Source of the DNA: an uncultured Pelagibacteraceae bacterium
GTDB taxonomy: Bacteria; Pseudomonadota; Alphaproteobacteria; Pelagibacterales; Pelagibacteraceae
Reading direction: 5' to 3'
Assembly (NCBI GenBank): GCA_902558435.1
Contig: CACEDU010000002.1
Span: 1 to 64,000, forward strand
Length of the DNA stretch: 64,000 bases
Position numbers and translations under genes: made by a program. Shown piece after piece: positions 49,023 to 57,709 of the stretch. Position 1 is the first letter of the stretch, and each line of letters starts with the position of its first letter. Below the pieces are notes generated by a model, which did not search any database, was not told where the DNA came from, and was given only the letters and a program-made list of their open reading frames with translations.

Positions 49023-50389
49023 GGAATTATTTAAATATAATTATAGCGTATTCGATAATGATGCTTTTAATTATTTTAGTTGGCATCTTTCAGTCTTGGT
49101 CTATAGCATTAACAATTTTTAATTATTGTATGATTTCGGCAGTAATGACTCTGGGAGCAAATATTCAATGGGGTTATGCTGGCCTAATAAACTTTGGAAT
49201 CATGGGGTATACTGCATTAGGTGGTTTGGCAGTTGTGTTAGTATCTGTAGCTCCTGTACCAGAAGCTTGGAGTGTGGGTGGAGTAAATATGATGACATGC
49301 CTAGGAATAATCATATTAATGATTTTTTCTACAAGGTATATTTTAAAAAATATTCCAAAATCTAACAAAAGAAATTATTTAATAGCTGGAATAATTATAG
49401 TTGGATTAATTCTAATAAAAATAATTGCTGGACCTGCAATTGAACAAATAGAAGCTGTTGACCCTGCAAAGACAGGGTTTCTAGGAGGACTTGGGTTACC
49501 AGTTTTATTCTCATGGATAGTTGGAGGACTTTTTGCTGCTGGACTAGCTTTTATAGTAGGGAAAGTTGCTCTAGGATTAAGAGCAGATTATTTAGCTATT
49601 GCAACTTTATTGATAGCTGAAATTGTTGTTTCTATTATTAAACATGAAGATTGGTTGGCAAGAGGTGTGAAGAACGTTATTGGGTTAAAAAGACCAGCGC
49701 CTTATGAAATTGACCTACAAACTTCCCCTTGGTTTATAAATTTAGTAGAAAAATTTCACTCAACAAAATTAGATCTAGCAAATTCATTATCGGAAAGACA
49801 AGATATTTTAAATCAGTTAGTGATTGATGCATCATCTGTTTATGTAAAACTATGCTTTGCAGGTATGTTTTTAGTTGTAGTTATAATTTTATTAATAATT
49901 ACACAAAAAGCTCTTTACTCACCTTGGGGTAGAATGATGAGAGCAATAAGAGATAATGAAGAAGCTGCAAGTGCAATGGGTAAGAATGTTGTTAAACAAC
50001 ATTTGTTTATATTTATTCTAGGATCAGCAATAGTTGGTATTGCTGGAGCTATGATGGTAACTAATGATGGCCTGTTTACCCCAGGCAGTTATAGACCAAT
50101 GAGATATACATTTGTAATTTGGGTTATGGTAATTGTTGGTGGTACAGGAAATAACTTTGGAGCAATTCTAGGAGGGTTTGTTGTATGGTTTTTATGGGTA
50201 GAAGCAGCACCAATTGCTTTATTTTTTATAAATTTATTTACAGCTCATTTACCTGAAACAAATGAAATCAAAGTTCATTTAATTAATAGTGCTCCATATT
50301 TTAGATTTTTGCTTGTTGGTATTGGACTTCTTTTGATTATGAGATTTAGGCCCCAGGGAATAATTCCAGAAAAAATTATAAAACAATAA
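49019..50389 (+). CDS. Second branched-chain-type ABC system, LivM-like permease
   Basis: 456 residues, about 100 more than the LivM at 40712 because of extra segments at residues about 95-165 and 225-270. MTLGANIQWGYAGLINFGIMGYTALGGLAV and LGLRADYLAIATLLIAEIVV are LivM-like; MMRAIRDNEEAASAMGKNVVKQHL the contact loop. C-terminal MRFRPQGIIPEK is typical. Six bases to the LysE-type gene. Confidence 0.9.
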   Translation: MRNYLNIIIAYSIMMLLIILVGIFQSWSIALTIFNYCMISAVMTLGANIQWGYAGLINFGIMGYTALGGLAVVLVSVAPVPEAWSVGGVNMMTCLGIIILMIFSTRYILKNIPKSNKRNYLIAGIIIVGLILIKIIAGPAIEQIEAVDPAKTGFLGGLGLPVLFSWIVGGLFAAGLAFIVGKVALGLRADYLAIATLLIAEIVVSIIKHEDWLARGVKNVIGLKRPAPYEIDLQTSPWFINLVEKFHSTKLDLANSLSERQDILNQLVIDASSVYVKLCFAGMFLVVVIILLIITQKALYSPWGRMMRAIRDNEEAASAMGKNVVKQHLFIFILGSAIVGIAGAMMVTNDGLFTPGSYRPMRYTFVIWVMVIVGGTGNNFGAILGGFVVWFLWVEAAPIALFFINLFTAHLPETNEIKVHLINSAPYFRFLLVGIGLLLIMRFRPQGIIPEKIIKQ

Positions 50390-50395
50390 TTTACG

Positions 50396-51004
50396 ATGAG
50401 TTTTTTCATTTTAGGGTTCTTTACAGGACTGAGCTTAATATTAGCTATTGGTGCTCAAAATATATTTGTAATTGAGCAAGGTTTAAAAAAACAATTTATT
50501 TTTATTGTATGTGTAATTTGTACATTTTCAGATTTCCTTCTTATTTTTTTAGGAATTTTCTTATTTCATTATTTTGAAAGTTTTTTTTCGCCTTCAGTTG
50601 AGTTAATTTTAAATATCCTTCTATTTTTATTTTTAGTTCATTTTATTTGGAAAAAACTTAAAAATATAAATACAAATTTTGAAATAAATCAAAAAAATGA
50701 AACCAAAGGTCTAGGTTCTGTAATAATTAAAACTCTTGGTTTTACTTATTTAAATCCCCATGTTTATTCTGATACTGTATTTTTTTTAGGAAATTTTTCT
50801 AAAAGTTTTTTAATTAATCAAAAACTATTATTTGGATTTGGTGCAACTCTTTCCTCAATTATATTTTTTTTCACATTGGGATACTTATCTAAGTTTTTAT
50901 CTAGTTACTTAAATAGCAATAAAGTTTGGAAAATTATAAATATGCTAATAATTTTATTTATGTCAGCACTTAGTATTTTTGTATTAATCAATATTTTAGG
51001 ATAA
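50396..51004 (+). CDS. LysE/ArgO-type basic amino-acid exporter
   Basis: 202 residues, six helices. LSLILAIGAQNIFVIEQGLKKQFIFIV is the LysE/ArgO start, and TYLNPHVYSDTVFFLG is also typical of this branch rather than RhtB. It probably exports arginine or lysine. Last gene of the second ABC operon, so uptake and export again lie together, as with azlCD in the first. Confidence 0.85.
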   Translation: MSFFILGFFTGLSLILAIGAQNIFVIEQGLKKQFIFIVCVICTFSDFLLIFLGIFLFHYFESFFSPSVELILNILLFLFLVHFIWKKLKNINTNFEINQKNETKGLGSVIIKTLGFTYLNPHVYSDTVFFLGNFSKSFLINQKLLFGFGATLSSIIFFFTLGYLSKFLSSYLNSNKVWKIINMLIILFMSALSIFVLINILG

Positions 51005-51008
51005 AAAA

Positions 51009-51036
51009 AACTCCAGCGATTTTCACCGCTGGAGTT
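51009..51036 (-). terminator. Rho-independent terminator between convergent genes
   Basis: AACTCCAGCG (51009-51018) and CGCTGGAGTT (51027-51036) form a perfect 10-bp stem with an eight-base loop. Read on the minus strand the stem is followed by a run of eight T, so it ends transcripts of the binding-protein gene at 51050-52240. On the plus strand it lacks a T run, but the hairpin might still end the operon from the left. Confidence 0.88.
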
Positions 51037-51049
51037 AAATAATTAAGTA

Positions 51050-52240
51050 TTATCTTTGTTTTTTGTCTTTAAACTTACCACCTTTGATTTCTTTCTCAAT
51101 AAAGGCTCCAGACGCTTCTCCAACATCTGTAAGTTCTACACTTGATGCTCCTTCATAATTTACAGCTTTTCCACTAGCTAATAAATCTAAAGCTTTTTTC
51201 AATTCACCAGGATAAATTTTTGTTCCTGGAGCATTCGCAACAGACATTACATTTGCTTGTACAGTTGCTCTGTCAGCTTTGCCACCAGCTTGCATAGCTA
51301 ATACTATCAAAGCCGCAGCATCGTAAGATTCTGAGGTGTAAGGACCCGAAGAATCAATTCCTGCAGCACCAGCAACATCTTTGAATATTGTTGCACCTTT
51401 ACCCATTGATCCTGGAAGTGATCCAAAAGATTTATTTAAATCATTACCAAATCTCTCTGTTAAAGAGTCACCGATCATACCATCAGATAATACAAACACA
51501 TCAAATGCACCTGAGTCTAATGAACCATCAATGATACTTCCACCAGCTTGGTCTAAGTAACCTAATACAGCTAAAGCATCTCCACCTGCAGCTGCTAATG
51601 TAGCAACTTCTGCACCGTAGTCACCTTTACCTTCTTCATGAGCTGTTACAACAGTTACGTTTATTCCATGAGCTTTAACAGCTGCAACGTATACATCTGC
51701 TAAACCTTTTCCGTAGTCGTTATTCGTATGTGTAACTGCAATACTTTTAACTTTTCTATCCTTAGTTATATCTGCTAATACTTGACCACCTCTTGCGTCA
51801 GATGGAGCAGTTCTAAAGAAATATCCATTATCTTTAAGATCAGTTAATCCTGGAGAAGTAGCTGATGGTGAAATCATTACAACACCATTTGGAACAGCAA
51901 CGTTAGTTGCTATAGCCCCAGTTACACCAGAACAATCAGCACCCATAATTGCTACTACACCGCCAGATATTAAGCCTTCAGCAGCAGCTGTTGCAGCAGC
52001 TGAGTCAACACAAGTTGAGTCTGCTCTTTCAACAGAAATTTTCTTTCCACCAAGTAGCGAACCTGAGTCTGAAGCTTCTTTGAAAGCAAGCTCAGCTGAA
52101 GCAGCCATTGCTGGAGTTAGGGACTCAATAGGACCTGTAAATCCTAAAATAATTCCCATTTTAATGCCATGTCCATCTGAATATGCTTTTGATGCAAAGC
52201 AAGAAACAAATACAAACATCGCTAATACTAGTTTTTTCAT
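51050..52240 (-). CDS. Second branched-chain-type ABC system, periplasmic binding protein
   Basis: 396 residues, signal peptide (LVLAMFVFVSCFASKAYS). Mature start GIKMGIILGFTGPIESLTPA, then MGADCSGVTGAIATNVAVPN, MISPSATSPGLTDL and GYFFRTAPSDARGGQVLA are typical of HAAT receptors. Codon and residue use differ from neighbours: many Ala, Gly and Ser, few Asn and Ile, as often in highly expressed proteins. Convergent to the permease operon at 46526-50389, of which it is the likely receptor. Strong RBS AGAGGGAAT before the ATG. Confidence 0.9.
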   Translation of the reverse strand: MKKLVLAMFVFVSCFASKAYSDGHGIKMGIILGFTGPIESLTPAMAASAELAFKEASDSGSLLGGKKISVERADSTCVDSAAATAAAEGLISGGVVAIMGADCSGVTGAIATNVAVPNGVVMISPSATSPGLTDLKDNGYFFRTAPSDARGGQVLADITKDRKVKSIAVTHTNNDYGKGLADVYVAAVKAHGINVTVVTAHEEGKGDYGAEVATLAAAGGDALAVLGYLDQAGGSIIDGSLDSGAFDVFVLSDGMIGDSLTERFGNDLNKSFGSLPGSMGKGATIFKDVAGAAGIDSSGPYTSESYDAAALIVLAMQAGGKADRATVQANVMSVANAPGTKIYPGELKKALDLLASGKAVNYEGASSVELTDVGEASGAFIEKEIKGGKFKDKKQR

Positions 52241-52313
52241 ATATTCCCTCTAATTGTTAACAATTTATATAATTAAAATTAAATCCTATTAGTTTTAATT
52301 TTCAATGAGAAAA

Positions 52314-53171
52314 TTATCTCATTTTTTGTGCAAAAAACACAGAAGTTATAACAATTATTCCACCAATTATTGTGATGAATGATGGAATCTCACCGAAAAT
52401 GAAAAAAGTGAGTATTAAACCAAACACAGGAAATAAAGCATAGAAAGGCAAAACCATATCAAGAGGATAAAATTTATACAAATAAAACATCATTAAATGT
52501 CCAAGAAGGGAAATAATTGCCCCAGCATACAAAACTGTAAACCAACTCCCTAAACTAATATTTGTTATAGTTTGTATAGCGTTACCCTCAAATACAGATG
52601 ATAATATAATTAAAATTATAAATCCTATGAAACTCATTATTGTATTTGTATATTTAACATCTAAATCTTTTAAATATCTTGAAAAGACTTGTGACAGCCC
52701 ATAAAAAAAGGCCATTCCACAAATAAATAGTGATCCTATAATTTCATCAACAACTTTTGGATCAAAAGCAAGAATTACAATTCCAAAGAATGATGTGATA
52801 ATAAGTAGCCATTTTTTGTAACTTATTTTTTCTTTTAAAAATACAGAACTTAATATAATTCCAAAAGGAATTGAAAGCTGAGCACCTATTGTTATTGGAG
52901 CTAGTATGCTTGACGCATTGATAGATAAATATAAAAACATATTTACTGCAACGCCAAAACAGATTGAAAATCCAACTAAAGGAATAATAAATTTTTTTTC
53001 AGGAATATAAAATTTAAAGAAAGGAACTAAGCAAATAAATACAACTGCCATTCTTAAAGCTCCAAAAAGAATTGGAGGAATTGAATCATTTAATCCAAGT
53101 TTCCCCGTTGGATAAGCACTTCCCAATAGAAAAACTACAAACAAAATAAGCAATGTGTGTTTTGTCGACAA
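52314..53171 (-). CDS. EamA/DMT-family transporter
   Basis: 285 residues, ten helices, two EamA repeats. LLILFVVFLLGSAYPTGKLGL begins the first; SLFICGMAFFYGLSQVFSRY begins the second; MFYLYKFYPLDMVLPFYALFPVFGLIL is also typical. Three bases after the aldehyde dehydrogenase gene, thus last in the leftward run from 58875. Might move the substrate or product of that pathway. Confidence 0.88.
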   Translation of the reverse strand: MSTKHTLLILFVVFLLGSAYPTGKLGLNDSIPPILFGALRMAVVFICLVPFFKFYIPEKKFIIPLVGFSICFGVAVNMFLYLSINASSILAPITIGAQLSIPFGIILSSVFLKEKISYKKWLLIITSFFGIVILAFDPKVVDEIIGSLFICGMAFFYGLSQVFSRYLKDLDVKYTNTIMSFIGFIILIILSSVFEGNAIQTITNISLGSWFTVLYAGAIISLLGHLMMFYLYKFYPLDMVLPFYALFPVFGLILTFFIFGEIPSFITIIGGIIVITSVFFAQKMR

Positions 53172-53174
53172 ATA

Positions 53175-54656
53175 TTATCTTATAGAGAAAGGATCTAAAG
53201 TTGGTTCATCAGAAGTGTAATACCATGTAGTTTTTACTCTAGTATAATCTTTAATTGAATCCATTCCCGCTTCCTTTCCATATCCACTATCTTTAATTCC
53301 ACCAAAAGGTGCTGATGGTGAAATTAATCTGTAAGTGTTAACAAATGTTATTCCAGCTCTAATTGCATTCGATACTCTTAAACCTCTAGCAAAGTCACTT
53401 GTGTAGACACCAGAAGATAACCCATATTGATTATCATTCATTTTTTCTATTACTTCTTTTTCATTATCAAATTTCATGACAGATAAAACTGGACCAAATA
53501 ATTCGTTTTCAGCAGTTGGAAGGTTATGATTATCACATTCAATTATAGTTGGAGGAAAATAATATCCTTCATTAGAAAAAGGATGTCTTTTACCACCACA
53601 TCTTACTAGTCCACCTTGTTCAATTGTTTTTTTTATGTTTTTTTCAATAATTTCAAGTTGTTTAAAGTTACTTAAAGGACCCATTTCAGTCTCAGGATCC
53701 ATAGGTGCACCTATTTTTATTTTTTCAGCTCTTTTTATTAGTTTATCAAGAAACTCATCATAAATTCTTTTTTGCAAATATAGCCTAGAACCTGCAATAC
53801 AACTTTGTCCACTAGCACCAAATATACCTGCGGTTATACCATTAATAGCATTTTCTTGGTGTGCATCATCAAATACTGCAACTGGGCTTTTTCCACCTAA
53901 TTCTAAACTAACCTCAGATAAGTTTTCTGCAGAGTTTCTAATAATATGCCTTGCAGTTTCAGGCCCTCCTGTAAAAGCAACTTTCTCAACTAAATCATGT
54001 GTGGTTAAAGCTTTACCGCATGGATCTCCAAACCCTGTAATCACATTTACTACTCCTTTTGGAATACCAGTTTCCTCTATAAGTTTTGCAAATTCAAACA
54101 TCACAGCAGGAGCAAGCTCAGAGGATTTAATTACAACGGTATTTCCCATAGCAAGAGCTGGAGCGAGTTTTGTTGCTGTTAAAAACATTTGAGAGTTCCA
54201 TGGCACAATTGCAGCAATAACACCTATAGGTATTCTTGAGGTTATGGCTTGAATGTTTGGTTTATCTATTGGAAGAACAGTACCTTCAACTTTATCAGCC
54301 ATACCAGCGTAATAGTCATAATACTCTGCAATATAGTTTGCTTGTTTGTTTGTTTCTCTAAATAGTTTTCCAGTATCAATTGTTTCAATCTTACCAAGTA
54401 ACTCTGCATTGTCTCTAAGTTTGTTTCCAATAGCTCTTAAAAATTTAGCTCTTTCTCTTGGCAATATTTTTGGCCAATCCCCTTCAAAAGCTTTTTGAGC
54501 AGCTTTAACTGCTTTATCTACATCATTGGCACTTGCCTCTGGAACAACAGCCCATGGTTTGTTATCTTCTGGGTTTAATGTTTCAAAAGTTTTTTTAGTA
54601 TCAGATTCAACCCATTCTCCTCCAATAAACATTTTATATTTTTTTAATTTAGGCAT
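53175..54656 (-). CDS. Aldehyde dehydrogenase (NAD(P)+)
   Basis: 493 residues, complete ALDH superfamily member, like betaine-aldehyde or hydroxymuconic-semialdehyde dehydrogenases. PWNSQMFLTATKLAPALAMG, SLELGGKSPVAVFDDA with the general-base Glu, and GASGQSCIAGSRLYLQ with the catalytic Cys are intact; NELFGPVLSVMKFD and PFGGIKDSGYGKEAG are conserved. Overlaps the hydrolase gene by eight bases. Should oxidise an aldehyde made by the enzymes upstream. Confidence 0.93.
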   Translation of the reverse strand: MPKLKKYKMFIGGEWVESDTKKTFETLNPEDNKPWAVVPEASANDVDKAVKAAQKAFEGDWPKILPRERAKFLRAIGNKLRDNAELLGKIETIDTGKLFRETNKQANYIAEYYDYYAGMADKVEGTVLPIDKPNIQAITSRIPIGVIAAIVPWNSQMFLTATKLAPALAMGNTVVIKSSELAPAVMFEFAKLIEETGIPKGVVNVITGFGDPCGKALTTHDLVEKVAFTGGPETARHIIRNSAENLSEVSLELGGKSPVAVFDDAHQENAINGITAGIFGASGQSCIAGSRLYLQKRIYDEFLDKLIKRAEKIKIGAPMDPETEMGPLSNFKQLEIIEKNIKKTIEQGGLVRCGGKRHPFSNEGYYFPPTIIECDNHNLPTAENELFGPVLSVMKFDNEKEVIEKMNDNQYGLSSGVYTSDFARGLRVSNAIRAGITFVNTYRLISPSAPFGGIKDSGYGKEAGMDSIKDYTRVKTTWYYTSDEPTLDPFSIR

Positions 54657-55422
54657 TTTGTATATGGTCTTTTATTGTATTATTTACATCATCTGAGCAT
54701 TCAATACTACAGAGATGTTTTCCTTTAGGAATAATTTTTACAACAGAATTTTTAATTTTTTTACCCAAATTAATTGACATTTCTGGAGTTGATCCTACAT
54801 CACCTTCACCCGTTATCACCAAAGTTTTAGTATTAATGTTTTCAAATTTTTCATTGTCTTGGTGTTTCACAAATAAGGAATAGATCTTTATAAAATTATT
54901 CATATTATTGTTTTGAAGAATAGTGAAAATTTTATCTGAAATATCTGGATTTTTATTTAAAAAATCTTCTGTAAACCATCTTTTAAGAGCGTCTTTAGTA
55001 AGTTTATGATCTTTTTTGGTTTGTTCAAATCTATCATTTACTATTTTCTGCTCTTTATCAGATCGATTAAATATAGAGCATAAAAGTGTAAGAGAGGCCA
55101 ATCTATTATTAAATCTTGTGGCAAAATTTCTTGCAATTAATGAACCTATAGAAAAACCAACTAAGTGAACTTTGTTAAATTTTAATTCATCAATTAAGTT
55201 TATTATTTGATCCGAAAAGTCATCAAAACTTAAATCATTTTTGTTTAAAGGTGTTTTGCCATGACCTAGAATATCATAAATTAAAACAGTATTATCAAAT
55301 TCATTTATCTGCGGATCCCATATAGAGTGATCAAGTCCTACACCGTGGATAAATATGATTGGAGTTCTATCTTTTTTATTTAATATATAAAATGTACCTT
55401 TAGAGTCTGTTGCATTGATCAT
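54649..55422 (-). CDS. Alpha/beta-fold hydrolase
   Basis: 257 residues, like 3-oxoadipate enol-lactonases and related esterases. Oxyanion region PIIFIHGVGLDHSIWDPQI, GHGKTPLNKNDLSF, nucleophile Ser in VGFSIGSLIARNFA near residue 92, acid residue probably in VITGEGDVGSTPEM, His in PKGKHLCSIECSD. Triad complete. Sits two bases after the DUF1185 gene. Substrate is unknown; an ester, lactone or beta-diketone-type product is plausible. Confidence 0.85.
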   Translation of the reverse strand: MINATDSKGTFYILNKKDRTPIIFIHGVGLDHSIWDPQINEFDNTVLIYDILGHGKTPLNKNDLSFDDFSDQIINLIDELKFNKVHLVGFSIGSLIARNFATRFNNRLASLTLLCSIFNRSDKEQKIVNDRFEQTKKDHKLTKDALKRWFTEDFLNKNPDISDKIFTILQNNNMNNFIKIYSLFVKHQDNEKFENINTKTLVITGEGDVGSTPEMSINLGKKIKNSVVKIIPKGKHLCSIECSDDVNNTIKDHIQNA

Positions 55423-55424
55423 TA

Positions 55425-56012
55425 TTACTTTGGTTCAATGCCCATTTCCTTCATGTCTTGGTACCTATCACCTGTTCTTGCATGTGCTCTTCCAGTTGAA
55501 GCACCTCCAATGGCAATTACAATTTCGTCATCAAAAGGAGCATCATGTATTGTAAACTCATGTGTTAAATAATAAGGTCTTAAACCTGAGTCAGTTTTAT
55601 GCATCATTGGGATTGATATTTTTGATCCGGCAGGACCCCTTGTGTTCGTAAAACTTAGGTAAGAAGTACCACCGACCGCATCTCTAAATTTATTACCAAA
55701 TCTCAACGTATGAATGAAAGCAGATGCATGCTCAATTTCTCCATTTAATCCAACTACACCGGCTTTTCCATAAGCTAATATTTTATCAGGAGAACCTATT
55801 TCTTTAATTAATTCTGGGACAAGTAAATCTCCAAGTTTTGGAGCTAGATCTAAAATTATGGGTTTTAAATCTTCTACAAAACCTTTCCCGTCCCAAGGAT
55901 TTTTAAAAACTGCTGCTACAGAAACCATTAAAACTGGATCTTTAGCTTCTTTTCCACCCTCAATAAAAGTTTTATCTACAAATTTATTAAATTTTCTTAA
56001 TTCTAATTTCAT
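55425..56012 (-). CDS. DUF1185 (amino acid synthesis family) protein
   Basis: 195 residues, of the PF06684 family (named amino acid synthesis, function unclear). MKLELRKFNKFVDKTFIEGG at the N terminus, NPWDGKGFVEDLKPIILDLA and HASAFIHTLRFGNKFRDAVGG and TRGPAGSKISIPMMHKTDSG match the family. C terminus IAIGGASTGRAHARTGDRYQ. Overlaps the ThDP enzyme gene by four bases. Often found with flavin monooxygenases and hydrolases in catabolic clusters. Confidence 0.8.
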   Translation of the reverse strand: MKLELRKFNKFVDKTFIEGGKEAKDPVLMVSVAAVFKNPWDGKGFVEDLKPIILDLAPKLGDLLVPELIKEIGSPDKILAYGKAGVVGLNGEIEHASAFIHTLRFGNKFRDAVGGTSYLSFTNTRGPAGSKISIPMMHKTDSGLRPYYLTHEFTIHDAPFDDEIVIAIGGASTGRAHARTGDRYQDMKEMGIEPK

Positions 56013-57709
56013 TTTTTAATTCGATGTGTAAAGCTATCTCTTCTAAAACTGTATAATGCTTTTGGATCTACATCAACATCTATAACAACTGGTTTGTTTG
56101 CTTTAAGTGCACTTTTAACTGCTTGATTTACCTCTGATAATTTTTTCACTTTAATTCCTTTTGCACCGTAAAGTTTAGCAACCTCATCAAAAGGAGGACT
56201 TTGAATATCTGCACCCAAATACCTTTCACCGTAAAAATCTTTTTGGTAAGCCTTTTCGGCACCCCAACTTTTATTATTCATAACTATTGTAATTGTATTT
56301 ATTCGATGCTCTACAGCAGTGCTTAATTCTGAAATGGTCATACCAAATCCACCATCGCCCATTAAACTAACTACAGTTTTATTAGGTTTTGCAACCTTAA
56401 TGCCTAAACCACAAGCAAATGAAAAACCTACTAATCCAAAATCTAACGGAGTAAAAAGAGAAGGAGGATTGTAATACTCTAAAGCATCAGTAGCTTGAAG
56501 GCAAAGTGTGCCAGCATCAAGTGTAATAGCTGAATTTTTAGGAAGAACTTTTCTTAACTCTTTAAATAGTCCATTTGGTTGTATTGGATAATTTTTAGAT
56601 TTTATATTATCCCTATTTATTAAAAACTTTGATCTTTCTAATAAAAAATTATTTGTCCATTCTTTATAACTTAAAATTTTTTTTTGTTTTTTTAAATCAT
56701 TCAACATTTGATTTGCAACATTTGCAGCATCACCATGAATACCAATATTAATAGGAAAATATTTTCCTAACATTTTTTTTTCTAGTTCAACTTGAATAAT
56801 TTTAGCTTTCTTGTTTATATTATCGTAAGAATAGAAAGTAGAATTAAAACCAAGTCTTGTTCCTAATGCAATAATAAGTTCTGCTTCTTTAACCAGTCTT
56901 GAAGCAACTAAATTGCCTCTTGGCCCCATTTGTCCAGCATTTAGTTTGTGACTAAATGGTATCGCATCTCCGTGTCCAGCAGCTGTTACTATTGGAACGT
57001 TTAAAAATTCAGCAAGATCAGTTACAGATTTAAATTTTGAATTATATTTTATCCCTCCACCAGCAACAATTACAGTTTTCTTAGAATTAAGAATAAGTTT
57101 TGTTGTTTTCTGAATTAAATCTTTTTTGCTTTTTAAATTACTTTCACTTTTAAAAGACTTTTTATTTACATTGATTTTAAATTTTGAAGTATCTGAAAGT
57201 ACATTTCTTGGTAGATTAATACAAACTGGACCTCTCCGTGGTGACATTGCAAGATTGAAGGCATCGCTAAAAGCTTTTGGAATATGACTTGCCTTTTTTA
57301 CAGTCCAAGTCTTTTTGGTTATTGGATTAAATAGTGACTGTTGATCAAGTCCTTGAAATGCATCTTCCATTTTATCCTTGGTAGAATATAAACCCGCAAT
57401 AGAAACAACGGGCGAAAATGCTGCTTTTGCTTGAGCAATTCCTGTAACCAGATTAGTTGCTCCTGGGCCATTTTGTCCAGCAATAATAACACCAGGTTGA
57501 TTGGAAACTCTTGCATAGCCATCGGCCATGTGTGTTCCTGTTCTTTCATCTCTTACACCTATAAATTTAATTTTTTTTTCATGATACAACGCATCAAACA
57601 TTTCCATTGTAGCAGAACCAATTAAACCAAAGACGTGTTTAACTTTTTCCTTTTTTAGGGATTTCACTGCCGCTTGACCACCGGTCAAGGTATTCTTGGA
57701 CTTAATCAC
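56009..57709 (-). CDS. ThDP-dependent enzyme, acetolactate-synthase/sulfoacetaldehyde-acetyltransferase-like
   Basis: 566 residues in the acetohydroxyacid synthase superfamily. N-terminal GLIGSATMEMFDALYHEKKI, then GVRDERTGTHMADGYARVSN with the conserved Glu, AGQNGPGATNLVTGIAQAK. C-terminal LMGDGGFGMTISELSTAVEH and NNKSWGAEKAYQKDFYG as ThDP-binding site. The N terminus is nearer to sulfoacetaldehyde acetyltransferase and related enzymes than to IlvB (15816). Reaction unknown: a decarboxylase, carboligase or acyl transferase. Overlaps neighbours by four bases on both sides. Confidence 0.85.
   Translation of the reverse strand: MIKSKNTLTGGQAAVKSLKKEKVKHVFGLIGSATMEMFDALYHEKKIKFIGVRDERTGTHMADGYARVSNQPGVIIAGQNGPGATNLVTGIAQAKAAFSPVVSIAGLYSTKDKMEDAFQGLDQQSLFNPITKKTWTVKKASHIPKAFSDAFNLAMSPRRGPVCINLPRNVLSDTSKFKINVNKKSFKSESNLKSKKDLIQKTTKLILNSKKTVIVAGGGIKYNSKFKSVTDLAEFLNVPIVTAAGHGDAIPFSHKLNAGQMGPRGNLVASRLVKEAELIIALGTRLGFNSTFYSYDNINKKAKIIQVELEKKMLGKYFPINIGIHGDAANVANQMLNDLKKQKKILSYKEWTNNFLLERSKFLINRDNIKSKNYPIQPNGLFKELRKVLPKNSAITLDAGTLCLQATDALEYYNPPSLFTPLDFGLVGFSFACGLGIKVAKPNKTVVSLMGDGGFGMTISELSTAVEHRINTITIVMNNKSWGAEKAYQKDFYGERYLGADIQSPPFDEVAKLYGAKGIKVKKLSEVNQAVKSALKANKPVVIDVDVDPKALYSFRRDSFTHRIKK

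Noticed and set aside
49126-49365. Plus-strand alternative frame of 79 codons within the LivM-like gene
   Set aside because: Shadow of the permease gene: Cys- and Trp-rich composition without any family resemblance.
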